In this document: positions 8,288 to 16,605 of the stretch, one piece after another
Numbering within the stretch: the first letter of the stretch is position 1
How the letters are laid out: each line of letters opens with the position of its first letter
Assembly: GCA_903859815.1 (NCBI GenBank)
Contig: CAIOOA010000227.1
Coordinates: forward strand, 1-49,671
Direction of reading: 5' to 3'
Length of the DNA: 49,671 nt
From: an uncultured Methylococcaceae bacterium
GTDB lineage: Bacteria; Pseudomonadota; Gammaproteobacteria; Methylococcales; Methylococcaceae
Made by a program: the position numbers and the translations under genes
Notes under the pieces: generated by a model
Seen by the model: the letters and a program-made list of their open reading frames with translations, nothing else
Database searches by the model: none
Told to the model about the DNA's origin: nothing

Positions 8288-10220
8288 CGACGCAAGCGCA
8301 CCATCTGCTGAATCAGGGATCGATCCTCCGCCCATCTGTAATCTGGCTTTGCGTGATAGCGAAGCCAAACTCAGGACAGTATTGGACACTATCACAGACG
8401 GGGTCATTGCCATTGATGAACAGGGAATCATCCAGCTTTTCAACCCTGCTGCTGAAAAGTTGTTCGGCTATCAATTTGAGGAGGTGTTAGGTCAGAATGT
8501 CAAACTTCTGATGCCTAACCCGGATCATGATGCGCATGACGGCTATATTGCAAACTACTTGAGAACGGGCGTCAAAGCCATCATCGGCATTGGCCGGGAA
8601 GTGACGGGCAAACGCAATAACGGAAGCCTTTTCCCCCTGCATTTATCCATAGGCGAAGCTTTATTGGGGGATGAGCGTTTTTTTGTCGCCGTCATTCACG
8701 ATTTAACCTCCAGAAAAAGGGCAGAGGAGCAACTCCACACGCTTTCAAGGGCGGTAGAGCAAAGCCCTAGTGCAGTGATGATTACTGACATTCACGGCAT
8801 GATCGAATATATCAACACCAGTTTCTCCCATCTGACCGGTTATAGCAGTAGCGAAGTCATCGGCAGAAACCCTTCGTTCTTGAGGTCATCCAAAACCTCG
8901 GTCGAACAATACGAACAAATTAGGGAAACCCTGCGTTTCGAGGGCGAGTGGAAGGGGGAAATACAAGACAGGAAACAAAACGGGGAATTATACTGGGCAT
9001 TGGAAACAATCTCGCCAGTGCGCAACAGTGCCGGCAAAGTCACCCATTTTTTGTCCATCCAGCAAGACATCACCGAACAGAAGCGCGACAAGGAAGCCCT
9101 GCAAGCCAGTGAGGAGCGCTTTCGCGAAGTCGCCGAGATGGCGGGTGAGTGGCTCTGGGAGCAAGACCCGGAAGGCTGCTATATCTACAGCAGCAATGCG
9201 GTTGAACAGATATTGGGCTACCAACCGGATGAAATCCTTGGCATGTCTTATTTGAATTTATTGACCGAAAAAGACAAGCTGCATTGGACCACCGAATTGC
9301 CCGCCACCAACCAAGTGCGGGAACCCTTTCACCGACTGGTCAATCGCTACCGCCATAAGGATGGTCGTGAAGTGTTCACGGAATCCACCGGAAAGCCATT
9401 ACTAGGGGAAGACGGGCGACTCATCAAATGGCGGGGTGTTGACCACGACATCACCGCCCGCAAACAGTATGAGGAAGAGCGCCATGAATTGGAACTTGCC
9501 AAGCAAATTCAAATTTCACTATTACCCAAGACTGCACTGAATATTGCGGGTTTGAGGGTGGCTGGCTATTGCTTGCCCGCCACCCATGTCGGTGGCGATT
9601 ATTATGATTATTTTAATTCCGACAATATCTTAAATATTGTCATTGCCGATGTGTCCGGGCATAGCATGGGTGCGGCCTTGCTGATGGCGGGGGTGCGCAA
9701 CACGCTCAAAGCCGAAGCACGCAAATCCGACCCGATGAAGCCCAACCAAGGGGCCGCAGAAATTTTGCATTCCCTCAACGAACTGCTGTACGATGACCTC
9801 AACGGCTCGGATCTATTCATCAGCATGTTTTTCATGCGCTACAACCCAAGCCTCAGGCAGCTTTGCTTTTCCAGCGCAGGGCATAATTGCCCGTTATGGT
9901 TGCCGGTCAATGAAGACACTTGCCGTGAATTGGATACTGAAGGCATGGTCATCGGGGTAAGGACAAATGTCACCTTCGAGGAAAAATGCCTGACTTTCCA
10001 AGCCGGGGACAAGATAATTCTTTACACGGATGGCATCACCGAAGCGCAAAACAGGGCAGGGGAGTTCTTTGGCGTTGCTAGGTTGAGCGATCTGTTCACG
10101 GCTAATCGTTTGGAATCGCCGGAAGTGAGTATCAGCAATATATTGAAGGGTTTAAGCGAATTTTGCGGCAAACAAACATTTGAAGATGATGTCAGCTTGG
10201 TGGTATTGAATATTGAATAG
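8280..10220 (+). CDS. Triple-PAS sensor with PP2C (SpoIIE/RsbU) phosphatase; PAS1 FixL-like heme type
   Basis: A 646-aa soluble protein. PAS1 spans about 15-150, PAS2 150-275, PAS3 275-405 with PAC motifs (HDLTSRKRAEEQL, QQDITEQKRD, DHDITARKQYEEE), then a short coiled linker and a PP2C-type serine phosphatase domain to the end, with metal-binding Asp residues in VGGDYYDYF, IADVSGHSMGAALLM, LYTDGITEAQN and FEDDVSLVVL. PAS1 has HDGYI…IIGIGREVTGKR: His86 and Arg106 are 20 residues apart, exactly as the heme-ligating His and O2-sensing Arg of rhizobial FixL. The ATG at 8280 overlaps the cytochrome gene stop; the frame is open back to 8088 but inside that gene. No partner anti-sigma or anti-anti-sigma gene is adjacent. 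Confidence 0.92.
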   Translation: MNNDASAPSAESGIDPPPICNLALRDSEAKLRTVLDTITDGVIAIDEQGIIQLFNPAAEKLFGYQFEEVLGQNVKLLMPNPDHDAHDGYIANYLRTGVKAIIGIGREVTGKRNNGSLFPLHLSIGEALLGDERFFVAVIHDLTSRKRAEEQLHTLSRAVEQSPSAVMITDIHGMIEYINTSFSHLTGYSSSEVIGRNPSFLRSSKTSVEQYEQIRETLRFEGEWKGEIQDRKQNGELYWALETISPVRNSAGKVTHFLSIQQDITEQKRDKEALQASEERFREVAEMAGEWLWEQDPEGCYIYSSNAVEQILGYQPDEILGMSYLNLLTEKDKLHWTTELPATNQVREPFHRLVNRYRHKDGREVFTESTGKPLLGEDGRLIKWRGVDHDITARKQYEEERHELELAKQIQISLLPKTALNIAGLRVAGYCLPATHVGGDYYDYFNSDNILNIVIADVSGHSMGAALLMAGVRNTLKAEARKSDPMKPNQGAAEILHSLNELLYDDLNGSDLFISMFFMRYNPSLRQLCFSSAGHNCPLWLPVNEDTCRELDTEGMVIGVRTNVTFEEKCLTFQAGDKIILYTDGITEAQNRAGEFFGVARLSDLFTANRLESPEVSISNILKGLSEFCGKQTFEDDVSLVVLNIE

Positions 10221-10338
10221 ATGAGAATAATTCTCAGGTTTTCATGGCTTAGTTTGGGAACCCGAATACTGGGTGCAATAAAATTTGTACCTTTGCAAGT
10301 AAACCTTCCGTAAAAAAATTATAGGCGTAAAATACATG

Positions 10339-10354
10339 TGGTCCAAAAGGACCA
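10339..10354 (+). promoter_or_regulatory. 5'-leader palindrome before the PEP-CTERM gene
   Basis: TGGTCC-aaaa-GGACCA is a perfect 6-bp inverted repeat with a 4-base loop, 33 bp before the start of the PEP-CTERM gene. It could be an operator or an mRNA hairpin; it lacks a T-run, so it is not a standard terminator. Confidence 0.4.
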
Positions 10355-10387
10355 TTAACCCCTAAATTTTATATAGAAGGTTTAGTT

Positions 10388-10984
10388 ATGAATATTTTTC
10401 GTCTAATCGTGAGTATAGTTCTCTTCAATGCTTCGGTATCGATGTGTGAAGCAAGTTTGATCTTTAATGTGTACCAGAACGGTGCGAATGTTGTTGCAAC
10501 GGGAAGCGGCACAGTCAATCTTAATGGGTTGACCCCTGACGGTAGTGGCGGTGGTAATGGAGCTGTATTCGCAAGTCTTGGCTCTTTTGTGAATGGTCCA
10601 GATACGTGGATGCCTATTAATTATTATAGCGGTATAGCTGGACCTTTAACTTTCGGAAGTGGGGGGGCGTTTTATTCATCGTCCGGCACTGGTGATAGAT
10701 TTGGTATTAATCGTGGTGCGAATGATGTCATCGTGCCTCAAGGCTATGTGTCTGGTTCTGCTCTTTCTGGGACAGGAATTTGGAATAACAGTACACTCAA
10801 TAGTTTGGGTCTAATCGCTGGAACCTATACATGGACTTGGGGCAGTGGTTCTAATGCGGACTTCGCAACACTGACGATTGGAAATAACAGTGTTCCTGAG
10901 CCCGATACTAGCCTGTTATTACTATCAGGCTTCGCCGTGAGCTTCGGTTCCACTCGCCTTTTTGGACGAAAAAAGAGCGTTTAG
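10388..10984 (+). CDS. PEP-CTERM sorting domain secreted protein
   Basis: A 198-aa exported protein. Residues 1-22 are a signal peptide. The middle is Gly/Ser/Asn/Thr-rich with beta-strand character and no recognised domain. The C-terminus carries VPEPDTSLLLLSGF, a hydrophobic stretch and the basic tail GRKK, the tripartite PEP-CTERM signal cleaved by an exosortase in the inner membrane of exopolysaccharide-producing Gram-negatives. AAGG about 9 bp before the ATG supports the start. No exosortase gene is in this window, so one must lie elsewhere. It is monocistronic, bounded by hairpins on both sides. Confidence 0.85.
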   Translation: MNIFRLIVSIVLFNASVSMCEASLIFNVYQNGANVVATGSGTVNLNGLTPDGSGGGNGAVFASLGSFVNGPDTWMPINYYSGIAGPLTFGSGGAFYSSSGTGDRFGINRGANDVIVPQGYVSGSALSGTGIWNNSTLNSLGLIAGTYTWTWGSGSNADFATLTIGNNSVPEPDTSLLLLSGFAVSFGSTRLFGRKKSV

Positions 10985-11341
10985 CGCAGTCCTGAAAACC
11001 GTAGGAGATTAGTAACCTCCGTTAATCTAAACAATTGGTTGTGTGGCTTGGCTGCTTTACAGATGATGCCATCAAGTAAGCCAAAGCACGTTCGCAGATT
11101 CCCAAAACGGAGTTTGGGAATCTGCTAAAATTTGATTTACCCGATGGGCGGCAAGTCTATTCATCCCACTTCAAGCACCTATCTCGCATAAACCTCAATC
11201 TTCTCAGTGCCAATCGCTTGGAAATGCAACTGTCATTCAACGGTTTGCTTTGCAATTCCATGTGCCTTGCAACTCCACCTTGGACGAATCGTCTAAACAT
11301 GTAAGAATAAGACAACTTGTACTTGTAGGATCGACCATCGC
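10985..11341. other. 357-bp gap without a gene (PEP-CTERM to moaA)
   Basis: The stretch holds the palindrome at 11094-11125 and an imperfect ggag…cctcc pairing near 11002-11020 just after the PEP-CTERM stop, which could end that transcript. Short frames here have no ribosome sites or family resemblance. The moaA promoter is presumably in the last 200 bp, but no box pair stands out. Confidence 0.5.
11094..11125. repeat. 13-bp-stem hairpin, same family as 1218-1243
   Basis: gcagattcccaaa pairs perfectly with tttgggaatctgc across the loop acggag. The inner ttcccaaa/tttgggaa matches the palindrome beside glgP. It lies 109 bp after the PEP-CTERM stop and 216 bp before moaA, so it may help end PEP-CTERM transcription, but its recurrence marks it as a dispersed element. 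Confidence 0.7.
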
Positions 11342-12346
11342 ATGACCACCAACCCACCTACCCTGCTTATCGACCGCTTTGGACGGATTGTGAACTATCT
11401 GCGCGTGTCCATCACGGATCGTTGTGATTTTCGTTGCATTTATTGCATGAGCGAGACCATGGAGTTTCTGCCTAGGTCGCAAATATTGAGCTTGGAGGAG
11501 ATCGAGACCGTCTGCCGTGCGTTTGTGGAATTGGGCGTTGACAAAATTCGCATCACCGGCGGCGAGCCGATGGTGCGCAAGGGGGCGATGGATTTGCTGC
11601 GTAAGATCGGCCGCTTGGAGGGTTTGCGCGAATTAGTGTTGACCACCAATGGTTCACAATTGGAAACCATGGCCGGAGATTTAAAATCCGCTGGCGTGAA
11701 GCGCATCAATATTAGTTTGGACACTCTTGAAGAAGCCCTATTCAAGCAGATGACGCGGGTGGGCGACTTGAATACCGTGTTAAGAGGAATCGACGCGGCG
11801 ATTGCCACCGGCTTTAAGCGCATCAAGCTCAATGCGGTGATTTTAAAAAACCGCAACCATCAAGAAGTCTGCAAGCTAGTTCGTTTTGCCATTGCCAAAG
11901 GAATAGACATCAGCTTCATTGAAGAAATGCCATTGGGGGTGATTCAATCTCATGACCGTGGCGAAGAATATTATTCCAGTGACCGGATCAGGGCAGACTT
12001 GGAGAATCAGTTCAGCCTTTTGCCCGATACGACCAACACCGGCGGACCCTCACGCTATTTCCGGGTGTCAGGTTCTAATACTAAAGTGGGATTCATATCG
12101 CCTCACAGTCATAATTTTTGCGGCGACTGCAACCGGGTCCGTTTGACCGCCGAAGGCCGCTTGCTGTTATGCCTAGGCAATGAGCATTCGGTCGATTTGA
12201 AGCAGGTGTTGCGCTCAAATCTTGGGGATTTTGCCGCGTTGAAAAAAGCTATCGTCGAGTCCATGCAAATCAAGCCTGAAAAACATGAATTTGATTTGAC
12301 CGAACAGCCCATCATTTTCCGTCACATGAGTGCGACTGGTGGATAA
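11342..12346 (+). CDS. moaA: GTP 3',8-cyclase MoaA
   Basis: A 334-aa radical SAM enzyme that converts GTP to 3',8-cyclo-GTP, the first step of molybdenum-cofactor synthesis. The N-terminal radical-SAM cluster cysteines are C28, C32 and C35 (CDFRCIYC); the second 4Fe-4S cluster that binds GTP uses CGDCNRVRLTAEGRLLLC near residues 260-277; the essential C-terminal Gly-Gly tail (SATGG) is present. Length matches the family. It is monocistronic with no moaB-E nearby. A Mo-cofactor user, the molybdenum hydroxylase fragment at 49066, is in the same window. Confidence 0.96.
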   Translation: MTTNPPTLLIDRFGRIVNYLRVSITDRCDFRCIYCMSETMEFLPRSQILSLEEIETVCRAFVELGVDKIRITGGEPMVRKGAMDLLRKIGRLEGLRELVLTTNGSQLETMAGDLKSAGVKRINISLDTLEEALFKQMTRVGDLNTVLRGIDAAIATGFKRIKLNAVILKNRNHQEVCKLVRFAIAKGIDISFIEEMPLGVIQSHDRGEEYYSSDRIRADLENQFSLLPDTTNTGGPSRYFRVSGSNTKVGFISPHSHNFCGDCNRVRLTAEGRLLLCLGNEHSVDLKQVLRSNLGDFAALKKAIVESMQIKPEKHEFDLTEQPIIFRHMSATGG

Positions 12347-12391
12347 TGCAGCTAGGTATGATTAACTGATGTTACGCAGTAGCCTAGCCTT

Positions 12392-12492
12392 GGAGCGTCA
12401 AAGCTTGTCCTGAGCGAAGCCGAAGAGCTTGCTTTGACAGGCGAGGCAGGCTTTGCATTTCCAATTCCTCTCGTCAAAGCAAGCTTTGAAGC
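12392..12492. repeat. Dispersed aagcttgct palindrome cluster with a nested 24-bp insert
   Basis: A ggagcgtcaaagctt half and a gcttgctttgaca half of the array unit seen at 1-138 are split by gtcctgagcgaagccgaag, and 'agctt' appears on both sides of that insert like a target duplication. Two further cores follow (aggcaggctttgc and gtcaaagcaagctttgaagc, inverted). The cluster fills the space between moaA and the convergent TraB/GumN gene. Confidence 0.7.
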
Positions 12493-12534
12493 AACCGGCA
12501 ATCATCATCCTTTGCTGAACATCACTCCCACTCA

Positions 12535-13542
12535 TCAAGGTTGAGTGACGGTAAAGCCCTTTTGCCCAAGCAATTTCAAGATGCCCTTTTCTCCGCCTAA
12601 ATGGTCTGCTCCTATAACGACGAAATAAGTCCTTCCATCATTGGCCAGATCCACCAACCGGTTAGCCATCCGTTCATTGCGGTCGATCAGGAACGTCTTG
12701 TATAACTTTGAACCAATTTGCCCAGGGTCGAAGCTTTGCCGGACAATCAAATCCATGGCTTCCGCGTCGCCCTCCTCCCAAGCATTAGTATTGTTTCTAT
12801 AATACTCATTGCCTTTGGAAAGCTGCTTCAAAGTGTGCAGCAACATTTGTTCTTGCTCTGGTTCGGGAAATTGGTCTATCAAATCAATTTCTGCTTCAAG
12901 ATTCTCCATTTCGATGATCGTTTTTTTCCCCTGCGCCTGCTGGATCAATAAGGTATCGACGCTAAATTCCGATTTATATCCCTGCTGACTCAAGTATTGG
13001 GCATTCAACATTAGGGCGGCAAGCCATGGTTTGACCAGTTGCAAGGATTCTTCGTCCACACCTAGCTGCTTGGCTAATTCAGTCGTTTTTTTCCATGTCC
13101 CCGGCTTGATATGATCTTCCAATTTACTTTTATCCGCATAGCGACCTTTGCCTTGCATGACATCGAACATTTCTTTGGCACTGACTTTTTGAATATCAGC
13201 CTCCACTACCAATACCTCGGCGCGATTAAACGCATCGGCAACGATTTGTGGCAGGGAATAAGCCGTCTTTTCCCCGTATTGCAAAGAACCCAGTAAATAA
13301 AGCATCCCCTTGCCGGCCGTCGCTTTCCAAAAAAATGTTCGATTCTCTTGTTTGGCACCCATTTTTGACAAACTGCTAGGCAACCTTGCCACTGTCATGT
13401 CTGTGCAGGGTTTGTCTTGATAAATAGTCCGATTTTGCTTGTCCAAGCATTTATACAAGGCAGCCATGGCAGGGCTGGTAATAGCAAACATTAATATGCC
13501 TATTACGACTACCTTGACTCCATCCTTTAAAAGTAAGGCCAT
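12535..13542 (-). CDS. TraB/GumN family protein with DUF4124 N-terminus
   Basis: A 335-aa exported protein. A signal peptide (cleavage near residue 28, SPAMA|ALY) is followed by a short DUF4124 segment (YKCLDKQNRTIYQDKPC, about 30-46), then a TraB/GumN (TIKI-like) domain from about 70. The N-terminal GxxH motif that supplies a metal-binding His in TIKI proteases reads GSLQ (residues 85-88), so the His is Gln; the C-terminal GADH (311-314) is kept. Catalytic metal binding is therefore doubtful. It is convergent with moaA and monocistronic. Confidence 0.82.
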   Translation of the reverse strand: MALLLKDGVKVVVIGILMFAITSPAMAALYKCLDKQNRTIYQDKPCTDMTVARLPSSLSKMGAKQENRTFFWKATAGKGMLYLLGSLQYGEKTAYSLPQIVADAFNRAEVLVVEADIQKVSAKEMFDVMQGKGRYADKSKLEDHIKPGTWKKTTELAKQLGVDEESLQLVKPWLAALMLNAQYLSQQGYKSEFSVDTLLIQQAQGKKTIIEMENLEAEIDLIDQFPEPEQEQMLLHTLKQLSKGNEYYRNNTNAWEEGDAEAMDLIVRQSFDPGQIGSKLYKTFLIDRNERMANRLVDLANDGRTYFVVIGADHLGGEKGILKLLGQKGFTVTQP

Positions 13543-13704
13543 TGATTGCTTCTCCTAAGGGGTAAACGGAACACTGAGCCAAATCACATCTACTGTTACG
13601 ATAGAAAACGAAGTTGCAAAGTGAAATCAAAAAAATATCTATAAGATCGTTTTTTATGGACATCACAATAAGCCAATTTTAGGCTTTTCCGCAATAGACC
13701 ATGC

Positions 13705-14808
13705 TTAGTTTTTTGCTTTCAGTTCTTGGCAGGCCATCTCGATATACCGCGCATTGTCCAACCGAACCATCAAAGACATGACAAAGTAGCCATGTGGAAG
13801 CTTGGGGCATTCTTCTTGATGACGTAGACGATAAAAGGGTTTGCCGGCATGGATATGGTGGTCGGCATGACGAGATAGCCCAATGAAGGTATGCAAGGTG
13901 AACCAAGAGTCAGTGGCCCAAGCACAGTTGGAAGACAATTTGGAACCGTCGCGGGTAAGTCCCCAATGTTGGATATAATTGACAGCCTCCAACATGCGCA
14001 ACGCAACGAAGGACTGATAAATAAACATCAACAAGGCAATGAAGCCATATTGATGGATTATCAACCCTAGCAAAGCCAGTTCAATCGCCATTCCATGCAT
14101 CATCCTATGGTGCAACAGCCATTGCAAACCCTTGTGATGCTGAAGTCTTTGCCCCTCCAAGCGCCATGCATTGTTCCACTGTCCGACAACCGAGCGTCTG
14201 AAAAAGTTGGGAAAGTTTTCACCAAGGCGAGCCGTTGCAGGATCGGCTGAACTACCCACCCTGCGATGATGCCCATGGGCATGTTCCAAGGCAAAATGGT
14301 CGTAACAAACCGTCCAAAGCAGTATCCTAGCCATCATACGCATGTGCCTAGAACGTCGGTGGAGCAGTTCATGGGCGACAGCAATGCCAGAACAACAGGA
14401 GGTTGTGCCCATTAGAATGCGAAAGGCTATGATGTTGACCACACTCGTGCCTACATCGAACGGTGTGGCCCAAGCGAGTCGACTGGTGGCTGACAACAAC
14501 AACATGATGTTGACGATCTGCAAGGCGAACAAACCATAAAGGCGCATATCCAATAACCATTCTTTGCCATCCAGTTTTGGAAGGCTTTGATCGGACGGGC
14601 TAAAATAATCGGCAACAATACACAACCAAACCGGAACCGTCCAAATCAATGCGGCATACCAAACATGGGGGGCGGCGGACAAACAAAAGAACGTGGAAAG
14701 TGGCAAAATGAAACACAATAAACCCTCAGCCCACTGTCTAATGTTGTGGACACAGCCTAGAGTTTTGAAGGCAGAAACTTTTCCAATATTCAGCAAGGAA
14801 ATGGACAT
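13705..14808 (-). CDS. AlkB-like membrane diiron hydroxylase
   Basis: A 367-aa integral membrane protein of the fatty-acid desaturase/alkane 1-monooxygenase superfamily, with about six helices and all four AlkB histidine boxes: HELLH (146-150), EHAHGHH (175-181), NYIQHWGL (277-284; AlkB consensus NYxEHYGL, so Glu is Gln here) and SRHADHH (312-318). AlkB enzymes hydroxylate terminal carbons of alkyl chains using O2 and rubredoxin; no rubredoxin gene is adjacent. Its start is only 45 bp from the divergent carbamoyltransferase gene, which suggests a shared promoter region and a tailoring role. The exact substrate is unknown. Confidence 0.85.
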   Translation of the reverse strand: MSISLLNIGKVSAFKTLGCVHNIRQWAEGLLCFILPLSTFFCLSAAPHVWYAALIWTVPVWLCIVADYFSPSDQSLPKLDGKEWLLDMRLYGLFALQIVNIMLLLSATSRLAWATPFDVGTSVVNIIAFRILMGTTSCCSGIAVAHELLHRRSRHMRMMARILLWTVCYDHFALEHAHGHHRRVGSSADPATARLGENFPNFFRRSVVGQWNNAWRLEGQRLQHHKGLQWLLHHRMMHGMAIELALLGLIIHQYGFIALLMFIYQSFVALRMLEAVNYIQHWGLTRDGSKLSSNCAWATDSWFTLHTFIGLSRHADHHIHAGKPFYRLRHQEECPKLPHGYFVMSLMVRLDNARYIEMACQELKAKN

Positions 14809-14853
14809 GGCATTAAACGATTATTCATTCCACTAATTAGACACAAGATCCCA

Positions 14854-16605
14854 ATGGCCACGAAAACCTATTACATCGGCTTGGGGGTGACTTACCACGA
14901 CCCGGCCTTGGCCATCGTCGATGATACCGGTAAGCCACTCTTTGCCGAAGCCAGTGAACGCCACTTGCAATCCAAACGTGCCATCAACGGGGAAGCAGAC
15001 ATTGTTTTCCGAATTCCTAAGTTGCTACGTGAATTCTGCCCGGATGCCGGACGTTTCGTAATCGCCACCAACTGGCGCAGAAAACGGCCCTGGTATGAGA
15101 ACCTTGTGTCCCAATTGGGATTGTTGGACGCAAGAGGACTTCATCGGCAAGGCATCAAGACATTGCGCTCCCCATTGCACAATCGCCATATTCACCACAT
15201 GATGGCGTGCAACCGCCACAGCATTGCCCGTTCTGGTTTAAACCTCGCCCGACTGCTGGCTGAGGAATACCGTTCTTCCACCATTGCCTTTTACGACTTT
15301 GACCATCACGACACTCATGCCGCTTTAGCCTGTCACGCCAGCCCATTCCAAGAAGCCGCCTGTGCCGTCATCGATTCCTATGGCGAAAACGGTTCCCTAG
15401 GTTTCTACCATTACCGCAATGGGACTTTGGAACGAATCCACGAATCGCATGGCTTAGGAAGCCTGGGCTTATATTACATGCACATCACTGCCTTGTGTGG
15501 CTTTGACTGGATGCAAGGGGAAGAATGGAAAGTCATGGGGCTTGCCCCTTATGGTTGTCTGGATGAAGAAGTCTATCGCTTATTGCAGGATATACTGACG
15601 GTAAAAGGTCTCAATTTGGAGCATCCGCGTGGAAGAATGTTCCCGGCTTTGTTGAACTTGGAGAAAAAGCGGAGGACTTTGGGCGAACCCGGCGAACGGG
15701 CTGCCGACCTAGCCTACACTGGGCAGTTTTTTTTCGCCCAAATCATGACGAAAATCCTATCGAACTTTCACCAATCATTGCCTAGCGATAATTTGGCGCT
15801 GGCAGGGGGTTGCGCACTCAACTCTTCATTCAATGGGCAAATCACCCGCAACACGCCGTTTTGCAATCTGTATGTCCCCTCGGCCCCGGCTGACGATGGC
15901 ACGGCCTTGGGCGCGGCCTGGATGGCCTTTGCCAAAGAACAGGGTTCCGTTCCCATTGCTTCATTCCCCTTGCCAGCCTATCTGGGTTCGGAGATTTCCC
16001 CTGAAGCCTTGGCAAGATTGGTGCGATTTTCCACTGGATTGACCATTCGCCACTTACCGGAAACCATCTTTCAAGAAACAGCCAGTCAGCTTGCCAATGG
16101 CAAACTAGTCGCTTGGGTTCAGGGACGGGCCGAATTTGGCCCACGCGCTTTGGGAAACCGTTCCATCCTCGCCGACCCCCGCGACCCCGGCATGAAGGCG
16201 AGAATCAACGACCGGGTTAAATTTCGTGAGGAATTCCGTCCCTTTGCCCCCTCCATTTTGCATGAACATGGCCCCGATTATTTTGTCGATTATCGGGAGA
16301 CGCCTTATATGGAACAAGCCCTGCGTTTCCACCCTGAAGCGGCTAGGCGGGTGCCGGCGGTGGTGCATGTGGACGGCAGTGGGCGCTTGCAAACGGTCAA
16401 ACAGGAGTGGAACCCCGCATTTCATCGCCTACTGACTGCCTTTCACAAGGAAACGGGCATTCCCTTATTGTTGAACACTAGTTTCAATGTCATGGGCAAG
16501 CCGATGGTTCATACGGTGGAAGATGCAATCGCAGTGTTCATGACCAGTGGGCTTGACCTTCTGGTCATCGGCGATTGGCTTATCGCCAAACCGGAGGCCG
16601 CATGA
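14854..16605 (+). CDS. Carbamoyltransferase, NodU/CmcH/TobZ family
   Basis: A 583-aa two-domain enzyme that uses carbamoyl phosphate and ATP to O-carbamoylate a hydroxyl. The N-terminal Kae1-like domain has the metal-binding DHHDTHAA (150-157), IDSYGENGS and the nucleotide loop ALAGGCALNSSFNG. The C-terminal domain carries GRAEFGPRALGNRSILADPR (about 423-442) and LLNTSFNVMGKPMVHT. The family modifies Nod factors, antibiotics and other natural products. The next gene starts inside its stop codon (ATGA overlap), so the HDO-like protein is its obligate neighbour. The acceptor is unknown. Confidence 0.93.
   Translation: MATKTYYIGLGVTYHDPALAIVDDTGKPLFAEASERHLQSKRAINGEADIVFRIPKLLREFCPDAGRFVIATNWRRKRPWYENLVSQLGLLDARGLHRQGIKTLRSPLHNRHIHHMMACNRHSIARSGLNLARLLAEEYRSSTIAFYDFDHHDTHAALACHASPFQEAACAVIDSYGENGSLGFYHYRNGTLERIHESHGLGSLGLYYMHITALCGFDWMQGEEWKVMGLAPYGCLDEEVYRLLQDILTVKGLNLEHPRGRMFPALLNLEKKRRTLGEPGERAADLAYTGQFFFAQIMTKILSNFHQSLPSDNLALAGGCALNSSFNGQITRNTPFCNLYVPSAPADDGTALGAAWMAFAKEQGSVPIASFPLPAYLGSEISPEALARLVRFSTGLTIRHLPETIFQETASQLANGKLVAWVQGRAEFGPRALGNRSILADPRDPGMKARINDRVKFREEFRPFAPSILHEHGPDYFVDYRETPYMEQALRFHPEAARRVPAVVHVDGSGRLQTVKQEWNPAFHRLLTAFHKETGIPLLLNTSFNVMGKPMVHTVEDAIAVFMTSGLDLLVIGDWLIAKPEAA

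Noticed and set aside
7817-8443. 208-codon minus-strand frame
   Set aside because: Antisense to the cytochrome and PAS genes, both of which have clear motifs.
10260-10310. Sigma-54 promoter before the PEP-CTERM gene
   Set aside because: A ctgggtgcaat…tttgt string has a possible -24 GG but no GC at the required -12 distance.
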